A DNA stretch of 64,000 bases from CAVWCQ01 sp963753545 (lineage in GTDB: Bacteria > Chloroflexota > Anaerolineae > Aggregatilineales > Aggregatilineaceae), in NCBI GenBank assembly GCA_963753545.1, contig CAVWCQ010000008.1, positions 372,001-436,000 of the forward strand, given 5' to 3'. A program made the translations under genes and the position numbers. Position 1 is the first letter of the stretch, and each line of letters begins with the position of its first letter. The notes under the pieces were generated by a model. The model had not been told where the DNA came from and did not search any database. It saw only the letters and a list, made by a program, of their open reading frames with translations. Below, piece after piece: positions 37,290 through 46,828 of the stretch.

Positions 37290-38513
37290 ATGGATCGGGT
37301 TCGATTTTTCGGCGCGTTTCTGCTATGGTTCGTCCTGTTAACCGCCTGTGGCGGTGATAAGAAAAATGACAAAGATTCTAGTTTTTATTCTTCCGCAGCA
37401 GGTCTCCTATTTCGATGATGCCGTGACGTTCAGCCTGCCGGATGGCTGGATATCAGAAGCCCTGCCAGACAGCGGGGAACTGGATTTTGTGGTCGTCAAT
37501 GCTCCAGCCCTGCTGGACGATAAAAGTTATAGCGCCAATCTGGCGATAAGCGCTTTTACGTTCGGCTACGATCCAACCATGATTCTGGCGGATTCAAATC
37601 TGACGGTCAAAGAGAATGTCGTTTTAGGCGCGGGCATGGCGTCCTATTTCACCGAACAGGACCCCGAGATGAATCCGTCGGAACTGCTCAGATATTTCTA
37701 TGACTTCGCAGCGAATGATGTGCCCGATAATGAGTTCGGCAGAGTCCAACCGGGCGTGGTTCGATCTGAAGGATTCCTCGATCAAAACCTTCAAGAACGG
37801 CGCATTCACTCGTTTTGAGACGGCAGGCGGGCTGCACGGCGTGTTTGGGGCAGTCCGGCAGGGTGAGAACTTTGTCGTGGTGTTCCTGCTGACCGATAAG
37901 CCTGACCAGTATCTAGACTCGTTTGAGGCGATTATCCGGTCTATCTATATAACCGACCAGCCGCTCTCGGAGGTAACCGATGAGCCGCAGCCGACTTCGG
38001 TCGTCGACACGGCCATCATTGTCGTGACGGGTACAGCACCCGCTTCAGTCACGCAGGGCGAAAACGGTGTGACGATCAATTACGTCACGGCTACGCCATC
38101 CGCTACACCGTTTTCTGCTGGCGTCCCGACACTTGTGCCCATTTATCCTACCGCTAGCCCGTTTAATATCGGCCCGACAGCCTTGCCTGTTTATCCTGCT
38201 GCATCCACGCCTCTAGGCCAGACTCTCGTGGCTCCTCAGCCTGTTCTGGCAGTTACACCCGTTTATGCCGAGACGGTCCAGCCAACTCTCGTGACAATCG
38301 TCCTGCCAACTCTGAGCAGCAACTGTCATGCCTACGCCGACAACCGACGTTCTGGCGTGCAGCTATAGGGTGCAGCCGGGCGACACCCTGTTTTCGATTG
38401 CCGTAACGCTCGACGTCTCGCCGAGTGATTTGATAGAGGTTAACCCGTCTGTCGGAGATGGAAGCCAACTTAATGTCGGTCAGCAGCTTAAGATTCCCGG
38501 GTGTTCCGGGTAA
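37290..38513 (+). CDS. Lipoprotein with a PsbP-like domain and C-terminal LysM, frameshifted
   Basis: About 407 residues in four frames. It starts with a lipoprotein signal (FFGAFLLWFVLLTACGG, lipid-modified Cys in LTAC). A PsbP-like domain follows (PQQVSYFDDAVTFSLPDGW ... KTFKNGAFTRFETAGGL). A Thr/Pro linker holds AIIVVTGTAPASVTQGENG. The end is a LysM domain (YRVQPGDTLFSIAVTLDVSP, then LNVGQQLKIPGCSG), which binds peptidoglycan. Inserted bases are inferred near 37391, 37740 and 38325. AGGGGG precedes the ATG. It is a paralogue of the gene at 42562, which carries a lamin-tail domain in place of LysM. Confidence 0.8.
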
Positions 38514-38519
38514 AGGTGG

Positions 38520-38546
38520 ACAGGGCGGGCTGCTCGCCCGCCCTGT
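38520..38546 (+). repeat. REP-like hairpin after the LysM lipoprotein gene
   Basis: Perfect 11-base arms (ACAGGGCGGGC / GCCCGCCCTGT) with a TGCTC loop, seven bases after the stop codon. There is no T-run, so it may be a repeat used as an mRNA end. Confidence 0.65.
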
Positions 38547-38753
38547 GTCATTCTGTTACAAAATTGTCCATGCCCGGTTGGTTGCCCGATCCCACCAGAC
38601 ATGAATTGTTGTTTTTGGCGAACGATCGTAGACTGTGTATTGAGCGATCTGTAAATCCTGTTGGATAATGCGCTTCTCTTGAAAGACTTATCGATAAGGG
38701 ATTAATCTCTAATTATTGATGACTTAACGAAAGATATTTGTGAGGCGCGGGCT

Positions 38754-41597
38754 ATGGACCAAGGGAACATGGCAGAAGAACTGGAGCATTTGCGGGCGCG
38801 CGTCACTGAACTTGAACAGGCGCTGCGCCAGCGTGAAGAGCAGTTTCAACGCTTATCCACTAATCTCCCCGATATTGTTGCCGAGTTTGATCGCAGTTTT
38901 CGCCATATCTATCTGAATCCTACCGCAGAGGTCATGACGGGCATCCCAGCCGAACAGTACATCGGCAAAACTTTAGAAGAACTGGATCTGCCCTCCGAAA
39001 ATGTCGTTAAATGGAACACCAACCTCCGTTTGGTTTTTGAGCGTGGGCAGCGGCATACACTTGAATTTAGTTATCCGACGCCAGACGGACTGCGCCACTT
39101 TCATTCACTGATGGTGCCTGCTTTTGCCGAGGATGGCTCGGTGGAGTTTGTTTTTGCTTTCACGCGCGACATTACTGAACGAAAAGAGGCCGAAACTTCT
39201 CTCCTGGAGAGTGAAAACAAGTACCGGACACTTTTTAACGAACTGGCTGACTTTGTCCTGGTGATAGACCGGGAGAACTGGCAGATTGTGGATGCAAACG
39301 CAGCCGCCTGCGCAATTTTGGGCTACAGCCGGGAAGAACTGCTCACCCTGAATATCATGGATATAACGGCGGAGCCGGAAAAAACGACCGCAGCCATGAT
39401 GACGAATCTGTTGCATGTCCCGCTGCGCTATTTGCGGAAAAAAGGCGGCATGACTTTTCCGGTTCAAATAAGGAACAGCGAGTTCGTCCTGAAGGGCAAG
39501 CGCTATCTGATGGGTGCGGCCCGCGATATTTCGGAGACCCTCGAATGGCAGGATCGCCTGCGCGCCGAACGCGATTTGCTTGAGCAGCTTATGACGACCA
39601 GCCCGACCAGTATTGTCAGGGTCAATCGAGACGGGCAGATTACCTTTGCCAACGTCCAGGCGGAACGGCTGTTCAACCTCGGCCACGAGGAAATTGTCAG
39701 GCGGACCTATAACGCCCCGAACTGGCATATTACAGACGATGAGGGAAACCCAATCCCTGAAGAGAAACTGCCCTTCGCCCAGATCCGGGATACTCAGCAG
39801 ACCATCTATGGCATTCGCCATGCCATCCACCGGGCCGATGGACAGCAGATCTTGCTGTCGATCAACGGCGCGCCCCTTTTTGATGCGGAACATCAGTTTG
39901 CAGGGGCCGTTTTTTCAATGATGGATGTAACGGCTCAGGTGCAGGCGGAACAGGCATTGAGGGTCAGAGAACAGCATTATCGCCAGCTATTTGAAGAACT
40001 TCCCAGCGGTTTCGCCCTGCATCAGATCATCTGTGATGAGGCGAATAACCCGGTTGATTACGTGTTTTTGCAGGCCAATCCCGCGTTTGAAAAGCTCACG
40101 GGGCTGTCGGCGGAACAAATTCAGGGCAGGCGCGCGCGCGAGGTGCTGCCCCAGCTTGAACCCTACTGGGTTGAACAATATGGACGGGTCGCACTCGGCG
40201 GGGAGCCTATGCACTTCGAAAATTACAATGAGGACACGGGCAAACACTACGAGGTGCACACCTTTAGCCCGGAACCAGGGCAGTTTGCGGTCATTTTTAG
40301 TGACATTACGGACCGAAAACGGGACGAAGCAACCCTGGGGCGTTATATGCAGCGGCTGCAAGTGCTCTATGAGATCGATCATGCCATTCTGAGAGCTGAA
40401 TCGGCTGAGGAAATCGCCAGCGCGTCACTGCGACATCTCCGCGTCCTGATCCCGACCATGCAAGCCAGTGTCGTCGTCTTTGACTTTGAAGCCGGGCACA
40501 GCATTGTTTTGGCGAAGGGTGAAATTTTTAAGACTGTTTTGCCCGATCCCGCCTGGGTGGATCAACTCACGCCGGGCGATCCGCTGATCGTGCCCGATGT
40601 GCTGGCGCTGCCGTCACTGCCACCGGCGCTGGAGACCGGGGTGCGCGCCTATGTGAATATCCCTATGCTGGCTTATGGCAAGCTGGTTGGTTCTTTAAAC
40701 CTGACTTCTAACCAGCCGCAGTCCCTTGAGAGTGAACAGATCGAAGTTGCCCTGGAAGTAGCGTCCCAGATCGCCATCGCTATCCAGCAGGTTCGCCTGC
40801 AGGCCGAGGTGCAGCGCCATGCAAACGAACTCGAACATCGAGTCGCGGAACGCACCGCCGCCCTGAAATCGGCTAACGAGCGGCTGCGCGCCTTTGCCAG
40901 AGCCAAAGATGATTTTGTCGCGAATGTTTCCCACGAACTGCGCAACCCAATCACCAGCCTCAAACTCAGGGAACATTTGCTGCTCTCACATCCTGAAGAT
41001 CTCGCCCAGCACGTAGAGGTGCTGAGGCGGGATACAACGCGCCTGGAACGGCTGATCGAAGATCTACTGCTGCTGTCGCGCGTTGACCAGGGCCGGCAGG
41101 TGTCGAAGGTGGAGCCAGTCGATCTCAACCAACTGGTTGCCCGTTATGCCTCGGATAGGCTCGTATTGGTCCAGGCGCGCAATCTCACCCTGCATCTAAA
41201 CCTGCAAGCGCAGCTCCCGCTGGTTCAGGCAGATTTCGGGCTGGTAGAACAGGCGCTTGGTATTTTGCTGACCAACGCCATCAATTACACGCCGGGCGAG
41301 GGGCAGGTCACGATCAGCACCAGTGTGCAGGAGAACAGCGAACAAACGCTGGCTGGGTTCAGCGTCACAGATACGGGGCCAGGCATTGCCCCCGAAGACC
41401 TTCCCTTCCTGTTTGCACGCTTCTTCCGGGGAACTGCCGCGCAGGAATCCGGCACCGCTGGCACCGGGTTAGGGCTGGCCATTGCCAAAGAGATTATCGA
41501 TCTCCATCACGGCTCGATTGTCGTAGAAAACGGTTTTGGTCAGGGTGCTACCTTTCGCGTCTGGCTTCCTCTCACTCCTCCTGAGCCGGAGTTGTAG
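38754..41597 (+). CDS. Soluble multi-PAS/GAF sensor histidine kinase
   Basis: An intact 947-residue kinase. A short N-terminal coiled coil (EELEHLRARVTELEQALRQ) precedes four PAS-type domains (about residues 28-140, 150-265, 275-400 and 405-525) and a GAF domain (about 535-685). After a linker helix comes HisKA with the phosphorylated His at about 727 (NVSHELRNPITSLKL), then HATPase_c with the N box in ILLTNAINYTPG and the G box GTGLGLAIAKEI near residue 905. There is no membrane segment, so it senses cytoplasmic signals. No response regulator lies nearby, so it is an orphan. Its 3' end overlaps the convergent MBL-fold gene by 26 bases. Confidence 0.93.
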   Translation: MDQGNMAEELEHLRARVTELEQALRQREEQFQRLSTNLPDIVAEFDRSFRHIYLNPTAEVMTGIPAEQYIGKTLEELDLPSENVVKWNTNLRLVFERGQRHTLEFSYPTPDGLRHFHSLMVPAFAEDGSVEFVFAFTRDITERKEAETSLLESENKYRTLFNELADFVLVIDRENWQIVDANAAACAILGYSREELLTLNIMDITAEPEKTTAAMMTNLLHVPLRYLRKKGGMTFPVQIRNSEFVLKGKRYLMGAARDISETLEWQDRLRAERDLLEQLMTTSPTSIVRVNRDGQITFANVQAERLFNLGHEEIVRRTYNAPNWHITDDEGNPIPEEKLPFAQIRDTQQTIYGIRHAIHRADGQQILLSINGAPLFDAEHQFAGAVFSMMDVTAQVQAEQALRVREQHYRQLFEELPSGFALHQIICDEANNPVDYVFLQANPAFEKLTGLSAEQIQGRRAREVLPQLEPYWVEQYGRVALGGEPMHFENYNEDTGKHYEVHTFSPEPGQFAVIFSDITDRKRDEATLGRYMQRLQVLYEIDHAILRAESAEEIASASLRHLRVLIPTMQASVVVFDFEAGHSIVLAKGEIFKTVLPDPAWVDQLTPGDPLIVPDVLALPSLPPALETGVRAYVNIPMLAYGKLVGSLNLTSNQPQSLESEQIEVALEVASQIAIAIQQVRLQAEVQRHANELEHRVAERTAALKSANERLRAFARAKDDFVANVSHELRNPITSLKLREHLLLSHPEDLAQHVEVLRRDTTRLERLIEDLLLLSRVDQGRQVSKVEPVDLNQLVARYASDRLVLVQARNLTLHLNLQAQLPLVQADFGLVEQALGILLTNAINYTPGEGQVTISTSVQENSEQTLAGFSVTDTGPGIAPEDLPFLFARFFRGTAAQESGTAGTGLGLAIAKEIIDLHHGSIVVENGFGQGATFRVWLPLTPPEPEL

Positions 41598-42390
41598 ATG
41601 GGCGGGCGGCGGGCGCTCCGAGGGGCCACAGCGCGGCGACCTGCCGGGGCATGCCCGGTGTGATCACCAGTTCGTCGGCGCGGATCACAGGCAGATCGTC
41701 CGGCAGCACCGCCAGAAAATCGCCCAATGTGGCTGAGCCGTAGAAGCTGGGATAACCATCGACTGAATAATGCTCCGGGATGATTGTGCGCGCGTTGATG
41801 CGGTCCATCAGCGGCATAATTTCATCCAGCGGTAAACTGCCTACTACGCCCGTTGTCATCATCACCACATCAGCGTCCGCGATTTCGGCAAAAACCTCCG
41901 GTGATTCGATCTCACCCAGTTCGGACAGGTGAACGATCTTGATATCCCCGATGTGCAGCACGAAGATCGTGATCGGCCCCATATCCTGCCCATTATGCTT
42001 GCCGTGCCGCGCTTCAAAACCGTTGATCTCGACCATGCCCACCTGATTCGGGAAATCGCCGGGCAGACCGAAAAAGATGGCGGGCGATCCTTTGACGGCG
42101 CGCACATTGGCATGATCCGAATGCATGTGGCTGATGAGGACAACATCGGCCTCGAGGTCTTTGGGGAACCGGTAGCCCACCCCATGATAGGGATCGGTCA
42201 CGACGCGGGTTCCGTCGGGGGCCGTGATTAGAAAACTCGAATGGCCGATATATTGAATCGTGACTTCCACAGGGGCCTCCTCTTGGGTTGGAGTTGGCGT
42301 GATGCCGTCAGCGTGAGTTTGCAGGGGGAAAAGCAGCAGCCCAACCAGACACAAGGCGAACAGTAACGCAAAAATCGGCTTAGCAGACAT
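41572..42390 (-). CDS. Exported metallo-beta-lactamase-fold hydrolase (UlaG-like)
   Basis: About 272 residues. The ATG at 42390 follows AGAGGAT and opens a signal peptide (PIFALLFALCLVGLLLFPLQ). A TPTPTQEE linker leads to the MBL domain: IQYIGHSSFLITAPDGTRVV, VVTDPYHG, the metal motif LISHMHSDHAN (HxHxDH) and FEARHGKHNG, then ITIFVLHIGDIKIVHLSELG. The pattern is that of the UlaG/YhfI-like hydrolases. The substrate is unknown. It overlaps the end of the histidine kinase gene on the other strand. Confidence 0.87.
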   Translation of the reverse strand: MSAKPIFALLFALCLVGLLLFPLQTHADGITPTPTQEEAPVEVTIQYIGHSSFLITAPDGTRVVTDPYHGVGYRFPKDLEADVVLISHMHSDHANVRAVKGSPAIFFGLPGDFPNQVGMVEINGFEARHGKHNGQDMGPITIFVLHIGDIKIVHLSELGEIESPEVFAEIADADVVMMTTGVVGSLPLDEIMPLMDRINARTIIPEHYSVDGYPSFYGSATLGDFLAVLPDDLPVIRADELVITPGMPRQVAALWPLGAPAARPSTTPAQEE

Positions 42391-42492
42391 GAGCCATCCT
42401 CTTTCTCCATTTAACCTATTCTTCAGTGTACCGGAAGTGGGGGCCGGGGCGTTAGGATTTTCTGCAGCGTGAATCGGCGGATGATCAGCGTC

Positions 42493-42520
42493 TTGTCTTC
42501 GCATCAAAACCGCATACAAT
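42493..42520 (+). promoter_or_regulatory. Candidate promoter of the lamin-tail lipoprotein gene
   Basis: TTGTCT at 42493-42498, a 16-base spacer and TACAAT at 42515-42520, about 42 bases before the ATG at 42562. Confidence 0.45.
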
Positions 42521-42561
42521 AAGGGCCTGTTTTCTGTCTTGCCATGGGGGAACAATCAATC

Positions 42562-43858
42562 ATGCGTCGTACCTGCTTCGTCATGTCTAACCGTCGCGCT
42601 AGCCGTCCTGCTGGCTGGCTGCGGCAGCGATAAAAAAGACAACTCCACCGTCAAACTGCCACAAAAAGTCTCCTATCTCGATGGCGCTGTGTCCTTCAGC
42701 CTGCCGGAGGGCTGGCTCTCCGTCCCGGCCAGTGATCGTTCGCAGGAAGCCTTCGTTATCCTGAATAATCCGGAGCTGGTTAACGAGTTCGATAATACGG
42801 AGGATATCTCCGATTCCGCTGTCAATGCCTTTGCTTTCGCCTACGATCCAACCTACAGCCTGGACAATTCCTATCTGGAAACCCAGGAAAATGTCGTCTT
42901 AGGGGTCGTGGTTGTGCTGCCCGTCGAACAGTTGGGCCAGGACATGAATCCGAAGGAAATCATCGAGTTCATAGTTGAGCAGGGCAAGGCGAATCTGCAA
43001 GGCGCTCTGGATAATGGAACGACAGATGTCGTTTACGATCAATCCGTCTATGACCTCGATCAATCGAAGATCAAGACCTTCAACAATGGCGCATTGATCC
43101 AGTTCAAGAGCGCCGGAAACTTTCCCGGCATGCTTGGTATCATCCGCACAGGCGAGAACTTCGCGGCGGTTTTTCTGGCGACCGACAAGCCAGATCAATA
43201 CATGGATACGTTCGAGAGCATTATCCGCTCCGTCCGCATCACCGAAAGCCCGCTGCCTGTCGTGACGGAAGAACCAATCCCCACGATTGCTCCGATGCCG
43301 ACTTCTTCCGTACCGCTGATTATTGTTGTCACCGGGACACCGCCCGACTCGATGTTTCAGGATGAAAACGGTCAGACAATCATTGTAATTACCGCTACGC
43401 CTGCTCCGGCGACGATCACCCCCCTGCCGACGATCACGGCTGCACCCTCAGCCACGCCATTTTCTGCCGTGACATCCCTGCCGACCATCCCTGTTGAACC
43501 CCCCACACCGCTTCAGACTGAAACAGGTAATGCGGCAGCTACCAAAGTCAATATTACCAATGTGCTGAGTTGGGGTGATGTTAGTAATGAGGCGGTCGGA
43601 TTGCGCAATGAAGGCGATCCTGTCAATTTGCTGGGTTGGTCGTTAGTCAGCACCAATGGGGATGTGTTCTATTTTCCTGAATATCGTATGTTTCCGGGAA
43701 GCATGATCCAGGTTTACACCCGTCAAGGATCCAACACGCCTGTCGCACTCTACTGGGGCCTGGATCATCCTGTATGGGTGGCAGGCGACACAGTTTCGCT
43801 GCTCGATGCCAGCGGTCAGGCCCAATCGACGTTCCGCGTGGGGGATCCAGGCAGGTAA
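42562..43858 (+). CDS. Lipoprotein with a PsbP-like domain and C-terminal lamin-tail domain
   Basis: About 430 residues. The lipobox is VLLAGCGSD. A PsbP-like domain follows (LPQKVSYLDGAVSFSLPEGW ... KTFNNGALIQFKSAGNFPG). Then comes a Thr/Pro linker with LIIVVTGTPPDSMFQDENGQ. The C-terminal 110 residues form a lamin-tail (LTD) domain (NEAVGLRNEGDPVNLLGWSL ... FPGSMIQVYTRQGSN). The ATG at 42562 is in a different frame from the body; one indel near 42588 would join MRRTCFVM to LTVALAVLLAGC. An in-frame TTG at 42539 is the alternative start. LTD domains are found on exported proteins, often with nucleases. It is a paralogue of the LysM lipoprotein at 37290. Confidence 0.8.
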
Positions 43859-43902
43859 ATCAATCCACCCTGCAAAGTTCCTGGAAGCTCAGGCTGATTA
43901 CA

Positions 43903-43935
43903 TAGGGGCGTGGCTTCGCACGCAGCCGCGCCCTA
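43903..43935 (+). repeat. REP-like hairpin after the lamin-tail lipoprotein gene
   Basis: TAGGGGCGTGGC pairs with GCCGCGCCCTA across a short loop, followed by TTTG. It could serve as a terminator. Confidence 0.6.
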
Positions 43936-43968
43936 TTTGATCCTGATGCACTCTTCACTGCCAAAGGC

Positions 43969-44210
43969 TTGACATGAATAGAACACTTGTGCTATACTGA
44001 TAGGTGATCCGCTGCTCTGCCTATGTCTTTTTCTCGGCTGGGGCTAACGTTAGAGAATGGTTAGGACACCCCCCAAAATTCACTGAATCCGGGATTGCTA
44101 CGAGAAGAAGTGATCAACTCCTGAAATTCTTCGGCTAAGTAATACAATCATAAATATCGCTTATTGATCACTATGGACGCAAATGAGGTGTTTATGACCT
44201 CTTTTTGACC
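43969..44210 (+). ncRNA. Candidate small RNA between convergent genes
   Basis: TTGACA (43969-43974), an 18-base spacer and TATACT (43993-43998) make the best sigma-70-type promoter in the window, but no gene follows on this strand. The segment 44005-44183 has no open frame with a Shine-Dalgarno. It contains a possible stem (GGGGCTAAC ... GTTAG, then CCCC). At about 44185-44207 a weak GAGGT/ACCTC hairpin is followed by TTTTT, a plausible terminator. A transcript of about 200 bases is predicted. The rest of the 400-base interval up to 44265 holds nothing I can support. Confidence 0.4.
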
Positions 44211-44265
44211 CATTTTGGATCATTTCCAGGCTGTTTGTTGAATTTACTTCTTCGTCGGACGTGCT

Positions 44266-45654
44266 CTAGTACGCGTTTTTGTTGCGGCGGAAGACCATTT
44301 GCAAGACGGTCCGCAGCACGATCTTGATATCCAGCCAGATCGACCAGTGCTCGACATACCACAGGTCGTACTTGGTTCGATCCAAAATGGACGTATCGCC
44401 GCGCAGCCCATTCACCTGTGCCCAGCCCGTCATGCCCGCTTTTTCGCGGTGACGTTCCATGTAGCGGGGAATATATTCGCGGAAGCGCTGGACATAATAA
44501 GGCTGCTCCGGGCGCGGCCCGACCAGACTCATCTGCCCATAAAAGACGTTGATCAGGTTGGCGATCTCGTCCCAGTTGGTTTTGCGCATAAACCCCCCGA
44601 CGCGCGTCACACGGGGATCGCCCGCTGTGGTCCAGCCGGGGCCTGTTTTTTCGGCGTCGGTACGCATGCTGCGGAACTTGATCATAGGGAAGGGGCGGCC
44701 ATCCAGGCCCATCCGTTCCTGGCAGAAGAAGACCGGGCCGGGCGATTCCAGCTTAATGAGGATCGCTGTCAGCAAGAAGACGGGACTGAGTATGACCAGC
44801 CCCATAAACGAGCCAATGATATCCATACCGCGCTTGAGGCTCAGCTTCCAGCCGCGCAGGGCGACATCACGCACGGAGAGCATCGGCATGCCGTTCAGAT
44901 CATCCACCGTCAGGCCGCCCGTGATATAGGCGAAGATGTCGGGATAGATCTTGATATTCACTTTCCCGCGCTGGCACTTGCTGACCAACTGCACCAACTC
45001 ACGGTGGGATGCTTCGGGCAGGGCGATAATCACTTCATCCACTTCGTGTTCATCGATCAGTTCGGGAAGCTGCCCGGTGGTTCCGATGATCGGCACATCG
45101 CCAACCATGCTGCCCGGCGACCCATTGATCGCGCCCACGATGTTATAGCCCAGGTCTGACGACCAGCGGATTTTTTCGGTAATGGTTCGCGCCACATCGC
45201 CCGAACCGATGATCAGCACGTTGTCGCGCCCGATGCCCGCTCTGCGCAGGCTGTGAATGGCCTGCCGGTCCATCTCGCGCCCGATGATAGTCAGGATGAT
45301 GCCAAACAACCAGGCGTAGATGATGACGCCGCGCGGATAGTCAAATTCCAGGCCGCTGTTTTTGAAGGCTAACGTTTCAAAGGAGATCGCCAGAAAGGTG
45401 CCGATGGAGACGTTTTGAGCAATGGCGTAACCTTCGTCAATGCGGCTCACGGCGCGGCGCTGGTGGTACATCCGCGCGAAGTAAAAGACGATCAGAATCG
45501 TGATCACGTGCACGAGCATCATCGGCACGTAGTTGGAGAAAGGCGGCGGGTCGACGGGCAGGGCGGGCAGCGGCAGGTGAGCGCGGGCAAGATAGCCCAG
45601 CAAAAAGGCAAACGCCAGCATCGCGGTGTCCACAAAGAACCGCGTAGACTGCAT
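44266..45654 (-). CDS. Polyprenyl-phosphate sugar phosphotransferase (WbaP/CpsE type)
   Basis: About 462 residues from the ATG at 45654, chosen because the preceding frame overlaps the upstream gene out of frame. Four or five N-terminal membrane segments are followed by a NAD-binding-like domain (VLIIGSGDVARTITEKI). Another membrane helix leads to the catalytic bacterial sugar transferase domain: LKRGMDIIGSFMGLVILSP, ERMGLDGRPFPMIKFRSM, LPRPEQP-type SLVGPRPEQPYYVQRF and REKAGMTGWAQVNGLRG. It attaches the first sugar-1-phosphate to undecaprenyl phosphate and so starts exopolysaccharide synthesis. It follows a GT2 glycosyltransferase in the same operon. Confidence 0.93.
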   Translation of the reverse strand: MQSTRFFVDTAMLAFAFLLGYLARAHLPLPALPVDPPPFSNYVPMMLVHVITILIVFYFARMYHQRRAVSRIDEGYAIAQNVSIGTFLAISFETLAFKNSGLEFDYPRGVIIYAWLFGIILTIIGREMDRQAIHSLRRAGIGRDNVLIIGSGDVARTITEKIRWSSDLGYNIVGAINGSPGSMVGDVPIIGTTGQLPELIDEHEVDEVIIALPEASHRELVQLVSKCQRGKVNIKIYPDIFAYITGGLTVDDLNGMPMLSVRDVALRGWKLSLKRGMDIIGSFMGLVILSPVFLLTAILIKLESPGPVFFCQERMGLDGRPFPMIKFRSMRTDAEKTGPGWTTAGDPRVTRVGGFMRKTNWDEIANLINVFYGQMSLVGPRPEQPYYVQRFREYIPRYMERHREKAGMTGWAQVNGLRGDTSILDRTKYDLWYVEHWSIWLDIKIVLRTVLQMVFRRNKNAY

Positions 45655-45686
45655 AATCCCGCGAATGCGGCGATCACGCGCCGATT

Positions 45687-46589
45687 TTAGCCGGGTGTGA
45701 CCGGGTTCCGCAGATCGTTCCACAGAGGACGTCCCCCCTTGAGCGCCAGACCGATCAGAATCAGGTTGTGCAGCCACCAGGGAGTTGTCGCCCGATAATG
45801 CTTCCGGTAGAAGATCAGCATCGCCCGGTAAAACTCGTGCTGTGCCCGGCGGGACTGGCGACTCGCCGCTCGTTTGACGTGCGTCACCTTCACCGCGGGA
45901 TTGTACATCACCTTCCAGCCCGCTGTCTTGATACGAAACGCCCAATCCAGATCCTCTCCATACATCCAGAAGTCTTCATCAAACAGCCCAACGCGGCTGA
46001 TCGCTTCGCGCCGGACCATCATAAACGCGCCCACGACAGAATCGACCTCGGTTTCGAGCGCCGGATCGAGATAGGTCATATTATACCGCCCGAACAGGCG
46101 AGTTTTCGGGAACAGTTTGGACAGGCCCACCATGCGGTAAAAGCTGATCTCCGGCGAAGGGAAACTGCGGCGGCAGGCGACATCCAGGTTACCATCGAGC
46201 ATGACCAGCCTCGGCCCGGCGATCCCGATTTTGGGATCGGCGTCCATGTAAGCGATCATCTCGTGCAGGGCAGTGGGCGGCAGAACCGTATCGGGGTTGA
46301 GCACCAGCGCATAACGGGGCGCGCTGCTTGTGCAGCCTGCGTCCAGCCCCAGAGAACGGAGTCCCTTGTTATTGGCAAAGCCAAATCCGTCGTTGGATGG
46401 ACTGGCGATCAGCGACACGGCGGGAAATTCCTGGCGGACCATATCGGCGCTGCCATCGGTGGAGGCATTATCGACCACAACGATACGCTGTGAAAAATCC
46501 CCCTCCGACGCGGCAATCGATTTCAGACAGTCGCGCAGCAGATCGCGGGTGTTCCAGTTGACGATGATGATTCCGAGATCGAGCATCAT
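45687..46589 (-). CDS. Family 2 glycosyltransferase (rhamnosyltransferase-like)
   Basis: About 300 residues. The ATG at 46589 follows AGAGGAC. It has the GT2 opening LGIIIVNWNTRDLLRDCLKS, the nucleotide-binding VVVDNASTDGSADMV, the DxD-like ALVLNPDTVLPP, and VGLFDEDFWMYGEDLDWAFR (ED motif), typical of WcaA/rhamnosyltransferase-type enzymes. It ends with a hydrophobic patch that may touch the membrane. It probably extends the glycan started by the downstream WbaP-like protein. Confidence 0.92.
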   Translation of the reverse strand: MMLDLGIIIVNWNTRDLLRDCLKSIAASEGDFSQRIVVVDNASTDGSADMVRQEFPAVSLIASPSNDGFGFANNKGLRSLGLDAGCTSSAPRYALVLNPDTVLPPTALHEMIAYMDADPKIGIAGPRLVMLDGNLDVACRRSFPSPEISFYRMVGLSKLFPKTRLFGRYNMTYLDPALETEVDSVVGAFMMVRREAISRVGLFDEDFWMYGEDLDWAFRIKTAGWKVMYNPAVKVTHVKRAASRQSRRAQHEFYRAMLIFYRKHYRATTPWWLHNLILIGLALKGGRPLWNDLRNPVTPG

Positions 46590-46648
46590 GTGTCTTGTCC
46601 TCTGTGCGCCTCTCATTCTACCGCGCTAGCGTGGATTATCAAGCGCGA

Positions 46649-46706
46649 CCTCACCCCGCCCGAACAAGTTCGGGTTCCCCTCTCTAATCAAGTTGGCGAG
46701 GGGAGG
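46649..46706. repeat. Paired-palindrome intergenic repeat, copy 5
   Basis: CCTCACCCC is followed by a CCCGAAC/GTTCGGG stem and CCCCTCTCT ... GGCGAGGGG. The 240-base gap 46590-46828 holds only this repeat. Confidence 0.7.
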
Positions 46707-46828
46707 AGAACGATTCTACTGTAGCACAGGCTGTAGCGCCGGGCTGGATGGGAATTTGACGGAATCCTGACGCGCGCTATCCGCTGCGAATGCGTGGATG
46801 CCAGTCAGATCCAGAGTCCAATGGCTGC

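Noticed and set aside
44299..45159. Open frame of 286 codons on the plus strand
   Set aside because: It is antisense to the WbaP-like gene and has no Shine-Dalgarno or motif.
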